A DNA stretch of 64,000 nucleotides from an uncultured Myxococcales bacterium (GTDB taxonomy: Bacteria > Myxococcota_A > UBA9042), in contig CAIYBN010000144.1 of assembly GCA_903924465.1 (NCBI GenBank), forward strand, positions 186,001 to 250,000, in the 5' to 3' direction. A model generated the notes under the pieces. The model made no database searches. It saw only the letters and a program-made list of their open reading frames with translations, and was not told the origin of the DNA. Each line of letters opens with the position of its first letter. The first letter of the stretch is position 1. Of the stretch, positions 8,821-16,345 are shown piece after piece. The translations under genes were made by a program, and so were the position numbers.

Positions 8821-11800
8821 TCACTGCTGCGCGTTGGCCCTCAAGGCTGCCCGCAGCGTCAACGCGTCACTTCGGTACGTCGCATCTTTGGGCGCGCGTT
8901 TCAGGTACTCCTCCACGGCCTTCAGCGCCGGCATGGTCTCGCTGCGTTCCCGTTTGATCAGCGCGATCTGATACCACGCCTCCGCGGTCTCCGCGGTCGA
9001 GCCTGTGGTCGCCACTTCCAGCCAGTGCAGCGCCTCGGTCGAGTGACCCTGGTTCATCTCCTCCAGGCCGAGATACAGCGCCGCGCGCGCATCGCTTGGT
9101 CGCCGCTTCAGCACCTGCTTCAGCACCGAGATGGCGTCGGCACTGGCCGCCTGGTGCAGCGCTTCGCCCAGGGACGTGAGCGCGTCGATGTCGTCCGGCT
9201 GCAACTCCACGACCTTGCGCCAATATTGCGCTGCTTGTGGATACCGGTGCTGTTCGCTGTAGTGACGCGCCAGCAGCCGGTACACTTCATGCATCTCGGT
9301 GACCGGATGGCCCGCGGCCTTGAACGCTGGCCCGCCCGACACGATGGCATCCAGCTCGGCCAGCGCCAGATTGCGCGCGTTCGCCGGCTTTTTCACATCA
9401 AACAAGTTCTGCGCCAAGGTCAGGCGGTAGCGCCAAGTCGTCGGCTCCGTCGCGATCGCCAGCCGCATGCGGTTGATGCCCACTTCATTCTCGTCGCGGG
9501 CAAAAGCCAAGCGACCAAACTGAAAGAACGCCTCGGCACTCTTGCCATTGGCCGCGGTCACGGCGCGCTGGAGCGCGGTCGCCGCGCGATCCGGATCGTG
9601 ACTGTCCAACAGCAGCTTGCCGGCGAGCACGTTCAGTTCGACGTCCGACTCGTCCCGTTCGGCGAAGGGCAGCACCGTCTGCGCGCCTTCCTCCGCCTTG
9701 CCTTTGGACGACAGCGCCAGTCCCATCTGGTACGCCGCGTCGCGATCGAGCATCCGCATGTCGCGCAGCTTGCGCAGGTAACCCAAGCCGCGATCCACTT
9801 GCCCCAGCCGCAGATCCAGCCGCGCAGCTTGCAACAGATAGCCGTGATTGTCCGGCGCAATCTCCAGCAAACGCGCAGCAATGGCACGCGCTTCCGAGTC
9901 GCGCTTGAGCGCCACCAATTCTTCAACCGTCAGTTTCAGCAGCGTCTCATCGTCGCCCACGGCTTTGCGCCCGGCCGCGAGCATGGCCAGCGCTTCGTCG
10001 TGTTTTTCCGCCGTCGCCAACAGCTCCGCCAAGCGCAGGATCGCCCGCAAGTGCTTGGGATCGCGCTGAATGACCTGCGCCAGTAAGTCGCGTGCCGTGG
10101 CAAAGTGCGCCGACTTGTCCTCGACCTGGGCCCGCAGGAACAGCAGATCCAGCGACTCCGGATACAGCTTGCCGGCCTCGCCCAGCTCCTCCAGCGCGTC
10201 TTCATTGCGGTTGATGTACAACCAGAATTCCACCAGCGCGACCTCAAAGGCGATCGAGCGCATGCCGGCCAGCTTGGCCGCACTGAGCACCTTCCGCGCG
10301 TCATCCGCACGTTTCTCCGCCACGAGCAGCCGACCCAGCCGGACAACCGACATCTCGTCCGCGGGCTGCAACGTCACCGCCGCTTGCAGGGACGCCACCA
10401 GCTTGTCGTGATCGCCGCGCTTGGCCGCGAGCCGCGCCTGGGTGAGCAGCGCCGCACGCTTGTTCTCCGGCTGCTTCTGCGACTCGGCGATGTCGATGGC
10501 GTCGCGCAACAGACCGTCGGCACCGTCCAGGTTGCCCGTTTCCAAATGGGTCGATGCTGCGAGGACGCGCGCTTCGGCATTGTCCTCCGCCTTGGCAATC
10601 ACTTCCGACACCAACGGCAGGACCTCGGCATAGGCGCCCGCGCGGTCCGCCAGATGCGCCTGAAGCACTTTGAACTTGGCCACATTCGGCTGATTCTTGG
10701 CGGCCTCCGCGACCACGGCCAGGCGCTTGCGCAACTCGGCCAGGTCCGGATTGTCCTTCAAAGCGAGGCGCACCGCGTCCACTTCGCCACTGCCAGTCGC
10801 GCCGGGTCGCGACAACACTTCCTGCGTCGTTTTGCGCTCGAGCATCATCAGCGACAACCGGATGCCCAGCGCTTGATCGTCGGACGTACCCGCTGCCAGC
10901 CCGGCCAATTTGCTGTCGTCGACCTTCACGCCCGAGGCAATCGTCTTGATGACTTCCAACCGGACCGGCACGGACACCCGCTTCAGCTCCGTTTCCAGGC
11001 CGATGCGGTTGCTCGACGTGTCGGTAAACCGCAACGGGAAACGCTCGTACAGGTCCAGATACCGGTCGACCAGGTCCTGGGCCGCCTTCTGGTCCTTGGG
11101 CAAGCGCTTCACCACGAGCTCCAGCCGATGGATTTCCGTTTCGTAGCTGGAACGCGTGTCCCAAAGCGCTGTTGGCGGTGCTTGGGCTGCCGCGGCGGCC
11201 TGCGCGGACTGAACCGCGCGCTGCACACCCGCATCCGGCTTGGCCCAGAGGCGGCGGCCGAACCAGCCAAAGCCCGCGACCTCAAAACCCGCGCCCGCCA
11301 GGGCGATCACCAGACCCAGCATGACCACGGCCGTCAACGCGCGTTGCAGGTACTGCTTGATTTCTGGCGTCAGGATCGCTTTTGCCGACGCCTTGCCTTG
11401 CGGCCTCGCTCCGGCTGCCCGCGTAGGCGCCGAGGCACCCTGCGTCACCGACACGAGCACGCTGTCCGCGCCGCGACCGGCATGACGCGCGTCCATCGCG
11501 GCGTCCAGTCCGGCAAACCCGGCGAAGCCATCATCGTCACCGACAACGGACGCCGGCGCGGGATTGCCGGTCTCGGGCTCGTAGTCGGCAAAGGCCCCAA
11601 AGTCGCCAAACTGTTGATCCGCGGCGGGATCCAGCGGCGGCAACGCAGGTGCCAGGCTCAGGTCGCCCAATTCGTCCAGATTCAAGCCGCGAGGCGCTTC
11701 GGCTGGGCCGGTCGTATGCGCGTCAAATGCGGAAATGCCCTGAAGCGGTTTGCCGGCACCAAACGGTGGCGCACCGACAGCTTGGGTATTGTTGCCGCCG

Positions 11801-12339
11801 CCAAAGGGCTCGCGGATGACCGCAGTGTGTTGCGGCGCAGCGATCCTGCCAAACGGCGAACTGGGCGCTGCGGGCTGGCCAACCGGCGCCAGCGTGTCGC
11901 CCAGGAGCGCCTCAAAATCGATGTTGTCGTCCGCAAAGCTGCCGCCCGCGTTCATCGGCGGCAGGGGCGGCGCCATGAACGACGGTTGCGGCGGCTCGGC
12001 CGTGGCAACCGGTGCGACTGGCGGTGCTGCCGGCGGAAACGTCGTCGTCCGGACCTCGCCGATCCCGGGCGAAAACGGCCGCGTACTCGTCAGATTGGGC
12101 CCTTGGCCACCGGCGCGACCGGGAGACTGCGTGGGCGCACCGAAACTTTCAAACTCGTCATCCGGCGAAGGCGCCGCCGTGCCGCGAAATTGCGCGGGCA
12201 TCTCCGGCAAGCTGATCGTGCTCTCGTCGTTCGGCTGAAACCGCAGCAGGCAAAGCGGACACTCCACCTGCAGCGACTCACCAGGGGTCGCCGCGCTGAC
12301 CGGAAAGACCGCGCTACAGTTCGGACAACGGACGTTCAC
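8821..12339 (-). CDS. Zinc-ribbon, single-TM, TPR-repeat protein
   Basis: A 1,172-residue protein. It opens with an MJ0042-type zinc ribbon (CPNC at residues 5-8 and CPLC about 24 residues later), runs through ~300 residues of low-complexity Pro/Ala/Gly sequence, has one membrane helix near residue 340 (TAVVMLGLVIALAGAG), and ends with ~780 residues of alpha-helical tetratricopeptide repeats. Such proteins are common in Myxococcota, where the ribbon is cytoplasmic and the TPRs form a scaffold. I prefer the GTG at 12339: GGAG lies five bases before it, MNVRCPNC is the usual family start, and the predicted promoter would start transcription too close to the ATG at 12366 for that to have a ribosome site. 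No partner can be named. Confidence 0.75.
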   Translation of the reverse strand: MNVRCPNCSAVFPVSAATPGESLQVECPLCLLRFQPNDESTISLPEMPAQFRGTAAPSPDDEFESFGAPTQSPGRAGGQGPNLTSTRPFSPGIGEVRTTTFPPAAPPVAPVATAEPPQPSFMAPPLPPMNAGGSFADDNIDFEALLGDTLAPVGQPAAPSSPFGRIAAPQHTAVIREPFGGGNNTQAVGAPPFGAGKPLQGISAFDAHTTGPAEAPRGLNLDELGDLSLAPALPPLDPAADQQFGDFGAFADYEPETGNPAPASVVGDDDGFAGFAGLDAAMDARHAGRGADSVLVSVTQGASAPTRAAGARPQGKASAKAILTPEIKQYLQRALTAVVMLGLVIALAGAGFEVAGFGWFGRRLWAKPDAGVQRAVQSAQAAAAAQAPPTALWDTRSSYETEIHRLELVVKRLPKDQKAAQDLVDRYLDLYERFPLRFTDTSSNRIGLETELKRVSVPVRLEVIKTIASGVKVDDSKLAGLAAGTSDDQALGIRLSLMMLERKTTQEVLSRPGATGSGEVDAVRLALKDNPDLAELRKRLAVVAEAAKNQPNVAKFKVLQAHLADRAGAYAEVLPLVSEVIAKAEDNAEARVLAASTHLETGNLDGADGLLRDAIDIAESQKQPENKRAALLTQARLAAKRGDHDKLVASLQAAVTLQPADEMSVVRLGRLLVAEKRADDARKVLSAAKLAGMRSIAFEVALVEFWLYINRNEDALEELGEAGKLYPESLDLLFLRAQVEDKSAHFATARDLLAQVIQRDPKHLRAILRLAELLATAEKHDEALAMLAAGRKAVGDDETLLKLTVEELVALKRDSEARAIAARLLEIAPDNHGYLLQAARLDLRLGQVDRGLGYLRKLRDMRMLDRDAAYQMGLALSSKGKAEEGAQTVLPFAERDESDVELNVLAGKLLLDSHDPDRAATALQRAVTAANGKSAEAFFQFGRLAFARDENEVGINRMRLAIATEPTTWRYRLTLAQNLFDVKKPANARNLALAELDAIVSGGPAFKAAGHPVTEMHEVYRLLARHYSEQHRYPQAAQYWRKVVELQPDDIDALTSLGEALHQAASADAISVLKQVLKRRPSDARAALYLGLEEMNQGHSTEALHWLEVATTGSTAETAEAWYQIALIKRERSETMPALKAVEEYLKRAPKDATYRSDALTLRAALRANAQQ

Positions 12340-12369
12340 GGGTACTCCGAGGCCCATTTGGGCCATATG

Positions 12370-12398
12370 ACGCTACCTTGCACGGTCCATCTGGTCAA
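12370..12398 (-). promoter_or_regulatory. Predicted promoter of the TPR-protein gene
   Basis: On the minus strand, TTGACC (12393-12398), 17-base spacer, TAGCGT (12370-12375). Transcription would begin around 12363, at or just after the first ATG, which argues that the GTG at 12339 is the real start. Confidence 0.5.
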
Positions 12399-12533
12399 TG
12401 CGATGCGCGGGTTTTGTCGCGGAGTGCGTGCGGGCATGCCACGGGTGGCAGGTTGGAGCGTGCGGCGCGCGGCGCTGCACCGTGCACGTGCACGACCGGC
12501 GCGCTGTCAGCGTTCCAGCGCTATAGCCCCGAC

Positions 12534-12996
12534 GCGACCAAGACCGGCACGTCACCGGTTACGCCGGCCCGCGTAGAAGTATTGTCGGCCCGCGTAGCAG
12601 GGCCGTCCGGCCACGTAGAAGTACCGCTGGCCCGCGTAGCAGGGCCGGGTGCCCGCGTAGAAACACCGTCGGCCCGCGTAGCAGGGCCGCCCGGCCGCGT
12701 AACAAGGTCATCGGCCCGCGCAGCGAGGCCACCCTGCCGCGTAATCTACTCCCCAGCGAGGCGCGAAGCGCCCAGCCCCCCATCCAAGGCGAGCACGGGG
12801 AGGGCGTAGCCCGACCTGCGCAGCCTCCCCCAGAACCACCATGCCGCGATCGACCTGACTCCCCAAAACCGCCTAGAGCGAGCACGGGGCGGGCATCGCC
12901 CGCCCTGCGCAGCGAACCAAAAGGAAGAGGGCCCGGGAGAAACCTGCGGTTTCTCCCGGATCCGGCGCGCCTGCGGCGCCGGCCCCGCAGCCCTCA
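12534..12996 (+). repeat. Mosaic repeat element, copy A
   Basis: This 463-base stretch recurs in inverted orientation at 28051-28597. Order on the plus strand: a short lead-in (GCGACCAAGACCGGC, 12534-12548), a tandem array of one 22- and eight 21-base units (12552-12741), a module with a GGCGC/GAA/GCGCC hairpin, two direct repeats beginning GCGAGCACGGGG (about 12790 and 12879) each holding a triloop hairpin, a 27-base perfect hairpin (12933-12959), and a GC-rich end that includes the TGA stop of the GT4 gene (12994-12996). Units start TAG(A/C)AG and end GGCCCGCG, and two unit types alternate. No transposase is present. The 165 bases from 12370 to 12534 hold only the promoter. Confidence 0.85.
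12933..12959 (-). terminator. Hairpin after the GT4 gene, terminator-like
   Basis: A perfect 12-bp stem (CCGGGAGAAACC) with a three-base loop, 35 bases past the GT4 stop. On the minus strand it is followed by a loose pyrimidine run (CTCTTCCTTTT), which is weaker than a classical U-tract. It ends the gene train that begins at 24193. The same hairpin stands after mfd. Confidence 0.5.
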
Positions 12997-14112
12997 CCTC
13001 TTCCCAGTGACCCGCAAAAACACCGCCCGCGTCTCGTCCGCCGTCTTTGCCCACGACAACTCGGCCGCCCGCGCCAGCCCCCGCTGGCGCAGCGTCTCGC
13101 GCAGCGCGCCGTCGTCCACCAGTTGGGTCAAGCCATGGAGGATATCGTCCACGCTCAGGGGATCCACGGCCACCGCCGCGCCTGCCGCCACTTCATCCAG
13201 CGAGCTGCCGCGCGACGTCAAGACCGGCGCGCCGGACGCCATTGCTTCCACCACCGGCAGGCCAAAACCCTCGTACAGCGACGGATAGCACAGCGCGATC
13301 GCCTCGTGGTACAACACTTTCAGCGCATCCGGACTCACATAACCCACCGGGTGAATCCGGTTCTTCTGAGGACTCGCGTTCAGCGTCCGCGCAATGCCCT
13401 CGTCCTTCCACCCGCGCCCGCCGGCCAGCACCAGGTGCACGTCCGGTCGGTGCGGCGCGAAGTGCTCGAACGCTTCGATGAGTCGCACCAAATTCTTGCG
13501 CGGCTCCAGCGTGCCCACCGCCAGCAGAAAGTGCTTGGGCAACTTCAGGTTCTGCCGCTCGCGGGCAATCGTCAGCTCGTCCGGCGGCGTGTTGAAACGC
13601 TCGTCGGCGGCCAGCGGCACGGCCACCACGTTCTCCGGTTTGACGGGCAGGATCCGCAGCACATCGCGCCGCGTGGCTTCCGACGGCGTCAGGATCGCCG
13701 CCGCACCGCGCGCCAAGGTCGGCAGCAGCAGACGCTGCAGGACGCGTTTCTTGAAGGTGAACGTTTCTGGATACAGAAAAATCGCGAGATCGTGGATGGT
13801 CACCACATAAGGAATCTTCGGCAACCCGGCCGCCAAGCTCAACGGCGCCATGTAGTTGGGAAAGAATGCCGCGTCCGGTTTCAGCTTCGCCGCCTGCACG
13901 GCCAGCGCGGTCTGCATCCAGGCAGCGCGAATCGGCATGCGCGGGCCGATCTTCTGCACGGGAATGCCGGCAAACTCGGAGAAATCCTTGTTCGTGGCAA
14001 AGATCAGCTCGTCCTGGCCCAGGGCCAGCCACGACCGCAGCACGTGTTCGGTGTAGAGCCCAACGCCGGTGCGCCCGGGGCACCAGGTCGTGACGTCAAC
14101 GAGGACCTTCAA
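12994..14112 (-). CDS. Family 4 glycosyltransferase
   Basis: A 372-residue GT-B enzyme. The N-terminus MKVLVDVTTW with GRTGVGLYTEHVLRSW is typical of GT4 mannosyl-type transferases. The acceptor/donor region has LLAVGTLEPRKNLVRLIEAF near residue 190, and the EX7E signature is within YEGFGLPVVEAMASGAPVL near residue 280. It probably transfers a hexose from a nucleotide sugar to a surface polysaccharide or lipid. It starts with TTG at 14112, overlapping the hydrolase stop by four bases (TTGA). Its stop codon lies inside repeat element copy A. Sugar specificity is unknown. Confidence 0.88.
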   Translation of the reverse strand: MKVLVDVTTWCPGRTGVGLYTEHVLRSWLALGQDELIFATNKDFSEFAGIPVQKIGPRMPIRAAWMQTALAVQAAKLKPDAAFFPNYMAPLSLAAGLPKIPYVVTIHDLAIFLYPETFTFKKRVLQRLLLPTLARGAAAILTPSEATRRDVLRILPVKPENVVAVPLAADERFNTPPDELTIARERQNLKLPKHFLLAVGTLEPRKNLVRLIEAFEHFAPHRPDVHLVLAGGRGWKDEGIARTLNASPQKNRIHPVGYVSPDALKVLYHEAIALCYPSLYEGFGLPVVEAMASGAPVLTSRGSSLDEVAAGAAVAVDPLSVDDILHGLTQLVDDGALRETLRQRGLARAAELSWAKTADETRAVFLRVTGKR

Positions 14113-15203
14113 GCCGGCTCCGCGAGGAAGGCGATAATCGGCGCGAAGACTTCTTCCGGCGCGCGTGGGCCGGTGACCATGTCCATGTGGCCGTAATCGG
14201 CGACGTAGCCCTCTGATTGGGCCAGCAGCACAAACTGTTTTGGTCCGCCCCAGGCTTCAAACGCCGCGGTCAACGACTTGGGCGTACCCAGCCGATCCGC
14301 ACCGCCGACCAGGAACAGCACCGGCACCGTCACTTCTTGCAGACGCGGCAGCACGGGCTCCTTGTCCAGACGCACTTTGCCGTCCTTCGCCGCCCACTGC
14401 ACCATATTCATCGCCAGCGGACCGGGAATATCCGCCGTCGCGTCGATCATGAACGTGTGCAGCATGCCGGGCAGGCAGTTGTCCGGATTGAGAAACAAGT
14501 GCTGGATCGGCGAGTGGATGGTTTCAGAGACAAAGGCAAAAAGTGCGTTGAAGAACCGCGCCGGCACATTCGGCTGCCAAAAGCGACCAATCCACGCGAG
14601 GAACTTCGTCCCCGGGACGACCGCGCCGACAAAGCCGGGCGAGCCCATGATCACCACGCGGCGGATGCGCGACAGCGGCACGGTATGGCCCAGGCTGGCG
14701 TAAGCGAGCATGCCGCCCATCGAGAAGCCCAGGTAGTCGATCTGCTTGGCGCCGGTCTTGGCCAGCACCAGATCGATCGCTTGCGGGATATCGTGGTGCG
14801 CCAACATAGCGAAATTCAGCGTGTGGCGCTCGCGCCAGGTCAGGTCCCAGCGGCCGGAACGCAGCGTCAGCAGCCACACGTCGCGGCCGGCATCGCGCAC
14901 GGAACGAGCCAGCGACGCGTTGGGGCGCGGATCCAGATTGCGGTGGTTGATCGCGATGCCGTGCACCATGACGATGGGCGGCAAACTGGAAGGCGAGGCG
15001 GGTTTCAGACGGCGCAATTCACACCAGCTACCGTCGGCCAAGGTGACGCGGTGCGTTTCGTCGTAGCTGACGGGCGTGCTCAGGCGGCGGCGCCAAAAGG
15101 CCACGTGCGCCCAAGTCGCCAGCACCAACGCGGCAAGCGCGCCGAGGGAAAACAGCCACGATGAGCAGAAACAACTTGCCGCGCCGGTCACCCGATCCCC
15201 CAC
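14109..15203 (-). CDS. Membrane-anchored alpha/beta hydrolase
   Basis: A 364-residue protein with one N-terminal membrane helix (about residues 14-33) and an alpha/beta-hydrolase fold. Visible are the oxyanion HGIAINHR near residue 80, the nucleophile elbow GFSMGG near residue 160, an acid in GGADRLG near residue 300 and the histidine in DYGHMD near residue 340, so the Ser-Asp-His triad is complete. It resembles lipases and PHA-synthase-like hydrolases. A GTG at 15203 or another GTG four codons later may be the start; GGGGATCGG precedes the second. It sits between two glycosyltransferase genes with overlaps on both sides, hinting at acyl removal or transfer on the same glycolipid, which is inference. 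Confidence 0.75.
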   Translation of the reverse strand: MGDRVTGAASCFCSSWLFSLGALAALVLATWAHVAFWRRRLSTPVSYDETHRVTLADGSWCELRRLKPASPSSLPPIVMVHGIAINHRNLDPRPNASLARSVRDAGRDVWLLTLRSGRWDLTWRERHTLNFAMLAHHDIPQAIDLVLAKTGAKQIDYLGFSMGGMLAYASLGHTVPLSRIRRVVIMGSPGFVGAVVPGTKFLAWIGRFWQPNVPARFFNALFAFVSETIHSPIQHLFLNPDNCLPGMLHTFMIDATADIPGPLAMNMVQWAAKDGKVRLDKEPVLPRLQEVTVPVLFLVGGADRLGTPKSLTAAFEAWGGPKQFVLLAQSEGYVADYGHMDMVTGPRAPEEVFAPIIAFLAEPA

Positions 15204-16345
15204 GTGCCCGATCGCGGGCGCTTCGCCACGGCCAGCACTTCGTCGTAGAGTTCCTCGTACTGCGCGGCGATCAGCTTGATATCGTGGCGCCGCTGCACGT
15301 GCTGGCGCCCAGCTTCGGCCAGGTGCGCCCGCCGTTCGTCGTTGCGCAGCAGTTCCGCGACCGCCACCGCCAGCGCCACCGGATTCATCGGCGGCACGCC
15401 CAGCACGACGCCGGCCTGCACAAGCTCGGTCAGCGGCGGCTTCTGCGCAACGACGGTCGCCAGCCCTTCCGCCATGCCTTCCAGCAGCACCATCGGCAGA
15501 TCCATTTTTTCGTGGTGACTGTCGGCTGGAAACACTTGCACCGCGGCGATGGCAAACAGTTCGCGCAAGCTTGTCACTTCATTCAGGAACGTCACGTGGT
15601 GCGCGATTCCGTCGGCGGTGATCGCTTCCTTGATGCGCGCCTCTTCCTCGCGGTCTTCGTCATTGCGAATCCGGCACGCCAGGACAAAATGGCAATCGGT
15701 CTGGCGTAGAATCCGCGGCATCGCGGCAGCAAAGGTCCGCGCGGCGTTGGAATGGCGGTAATCGCCGGCGTACATGACGACCGGTTCATCCAGCGGAATC
15801 CGGTACTTGCGACGAATCCCCGCTTTGTCACCATCGGCAATCGGCGGATGCAAGGCGATACCGGGCGGAATCCACAGGGTATTTTGCACGCCCTCGGCGA
15901 TGAGCCGATGCTGGGTTTCCTGGGTCAGACACACCACCGGCGACCCGGCCAGGGCGCGCTTGATGCCCACCGTCGTCCGCGGCGCCCGCACCAGCGTGTG
16001 GATGACCGGGAGCCCGCGCATGCGCGCTGCCGTGCGCACGACGTTGGCGACGACGAAGTCCGCCGGCCAGAACAGGTGCACCAGCGACGTTTGGCTCTGG
16101 CCGATCAGCCGACCAAACAGGCCGAGCCGCCGCCCGAGTGGCGTATCGCCCTCGCCGCGCGGTCCCCAGGCATTTTCCGTCTCAATGTTGGGCTCGGCGA
16201 GCGTCACACCCTCGTGGGTCAGCACGCAACCGCGATACCGCTGCAGGTTGGCCGCCACGCCGCGCACCAGGTTCTTGTCAGAACGGGTCCACGGCGGCTC
16301 CACCGGCCCAGACAGGTACAGGACGCGCCGACCACGAGGACTCAT
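15188..16345 (-). CDS. Family 4-like glycosyltransferase
   Basis: A 385-residue GT-B fold protein. The N-terminal half has a glycine-poor start (RVLYLSGPVEPPWTRSDKNL) usual in GT4 relatives. The C-terminal half has VVMYAGDYRHSN near residue 195 and an EX7E-like signature in EKMDLPMVLLEGMAEGLATV near residue 300. It starts with ATG inside the pheT stop (ATGA) and overlaps the hydrolase by 16 bases, so it is very probably translated with pheT. Its product presumably works with the other glycosyltransferase and the hydrolase; substrate unknown. Confidence 0.82.
   Translation of the reverse strand: MSPRGRRVLYLSGPVEPPWTRSDKNLVRGVAANLQRYRGCVLTHEGVTLAEPNIETENAWGPRGEGDTPLGRRLGLFGRLIGQSQTSLVHLFWPADFVVANVVRTAARMRGLPVIHTLVRAPRTTVGIKRALAGSPVVCLTQETQHRLIAEGVQNTLWIPPGIALHPPIADGDKAGIRRKYRIPLDEPVVMYAGDYRHSNAARTFAAAMPRILRQTDCHFVLACRIRNDEDREEEARIKEAITADGIAHHVTFLNEVTSLRELFAIAAVQVFPADSHHEKMDLPMVLLEGMAEGLATVVAQKPPLTELVQAGVVLGVPPMNPVALAVAVAELLRNDERRAHLAEAGRQHVQRRHDIKLIAAQYEELYDEVLAVAKRPRSGTWGIG

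Noticed and set aside
10105-12576. An 823-residue plus-strand frame, rich in Arg, opposite the TPR gene
   Set aside because: Composition is that of a shadow frame in GC-rich DNA, and the minus frame has zinc ribbon, membrane helix and TPRs.
12552-12741. CRISPR array
   Set aside because: Units are contiguous 21-mers without spacers, and no cas gene is present. The same holds for 28307-28579 and 42577-42774.
12378-12809. Heptad-repeat protein (ARVxxPS) across array A
   Set aside because: It has no ribosome site, other frames are equally open, and in copy B the frame is shifted by one base relative to the lead-in. A DNA-level repeat explains it better; kept as a question in the findings.
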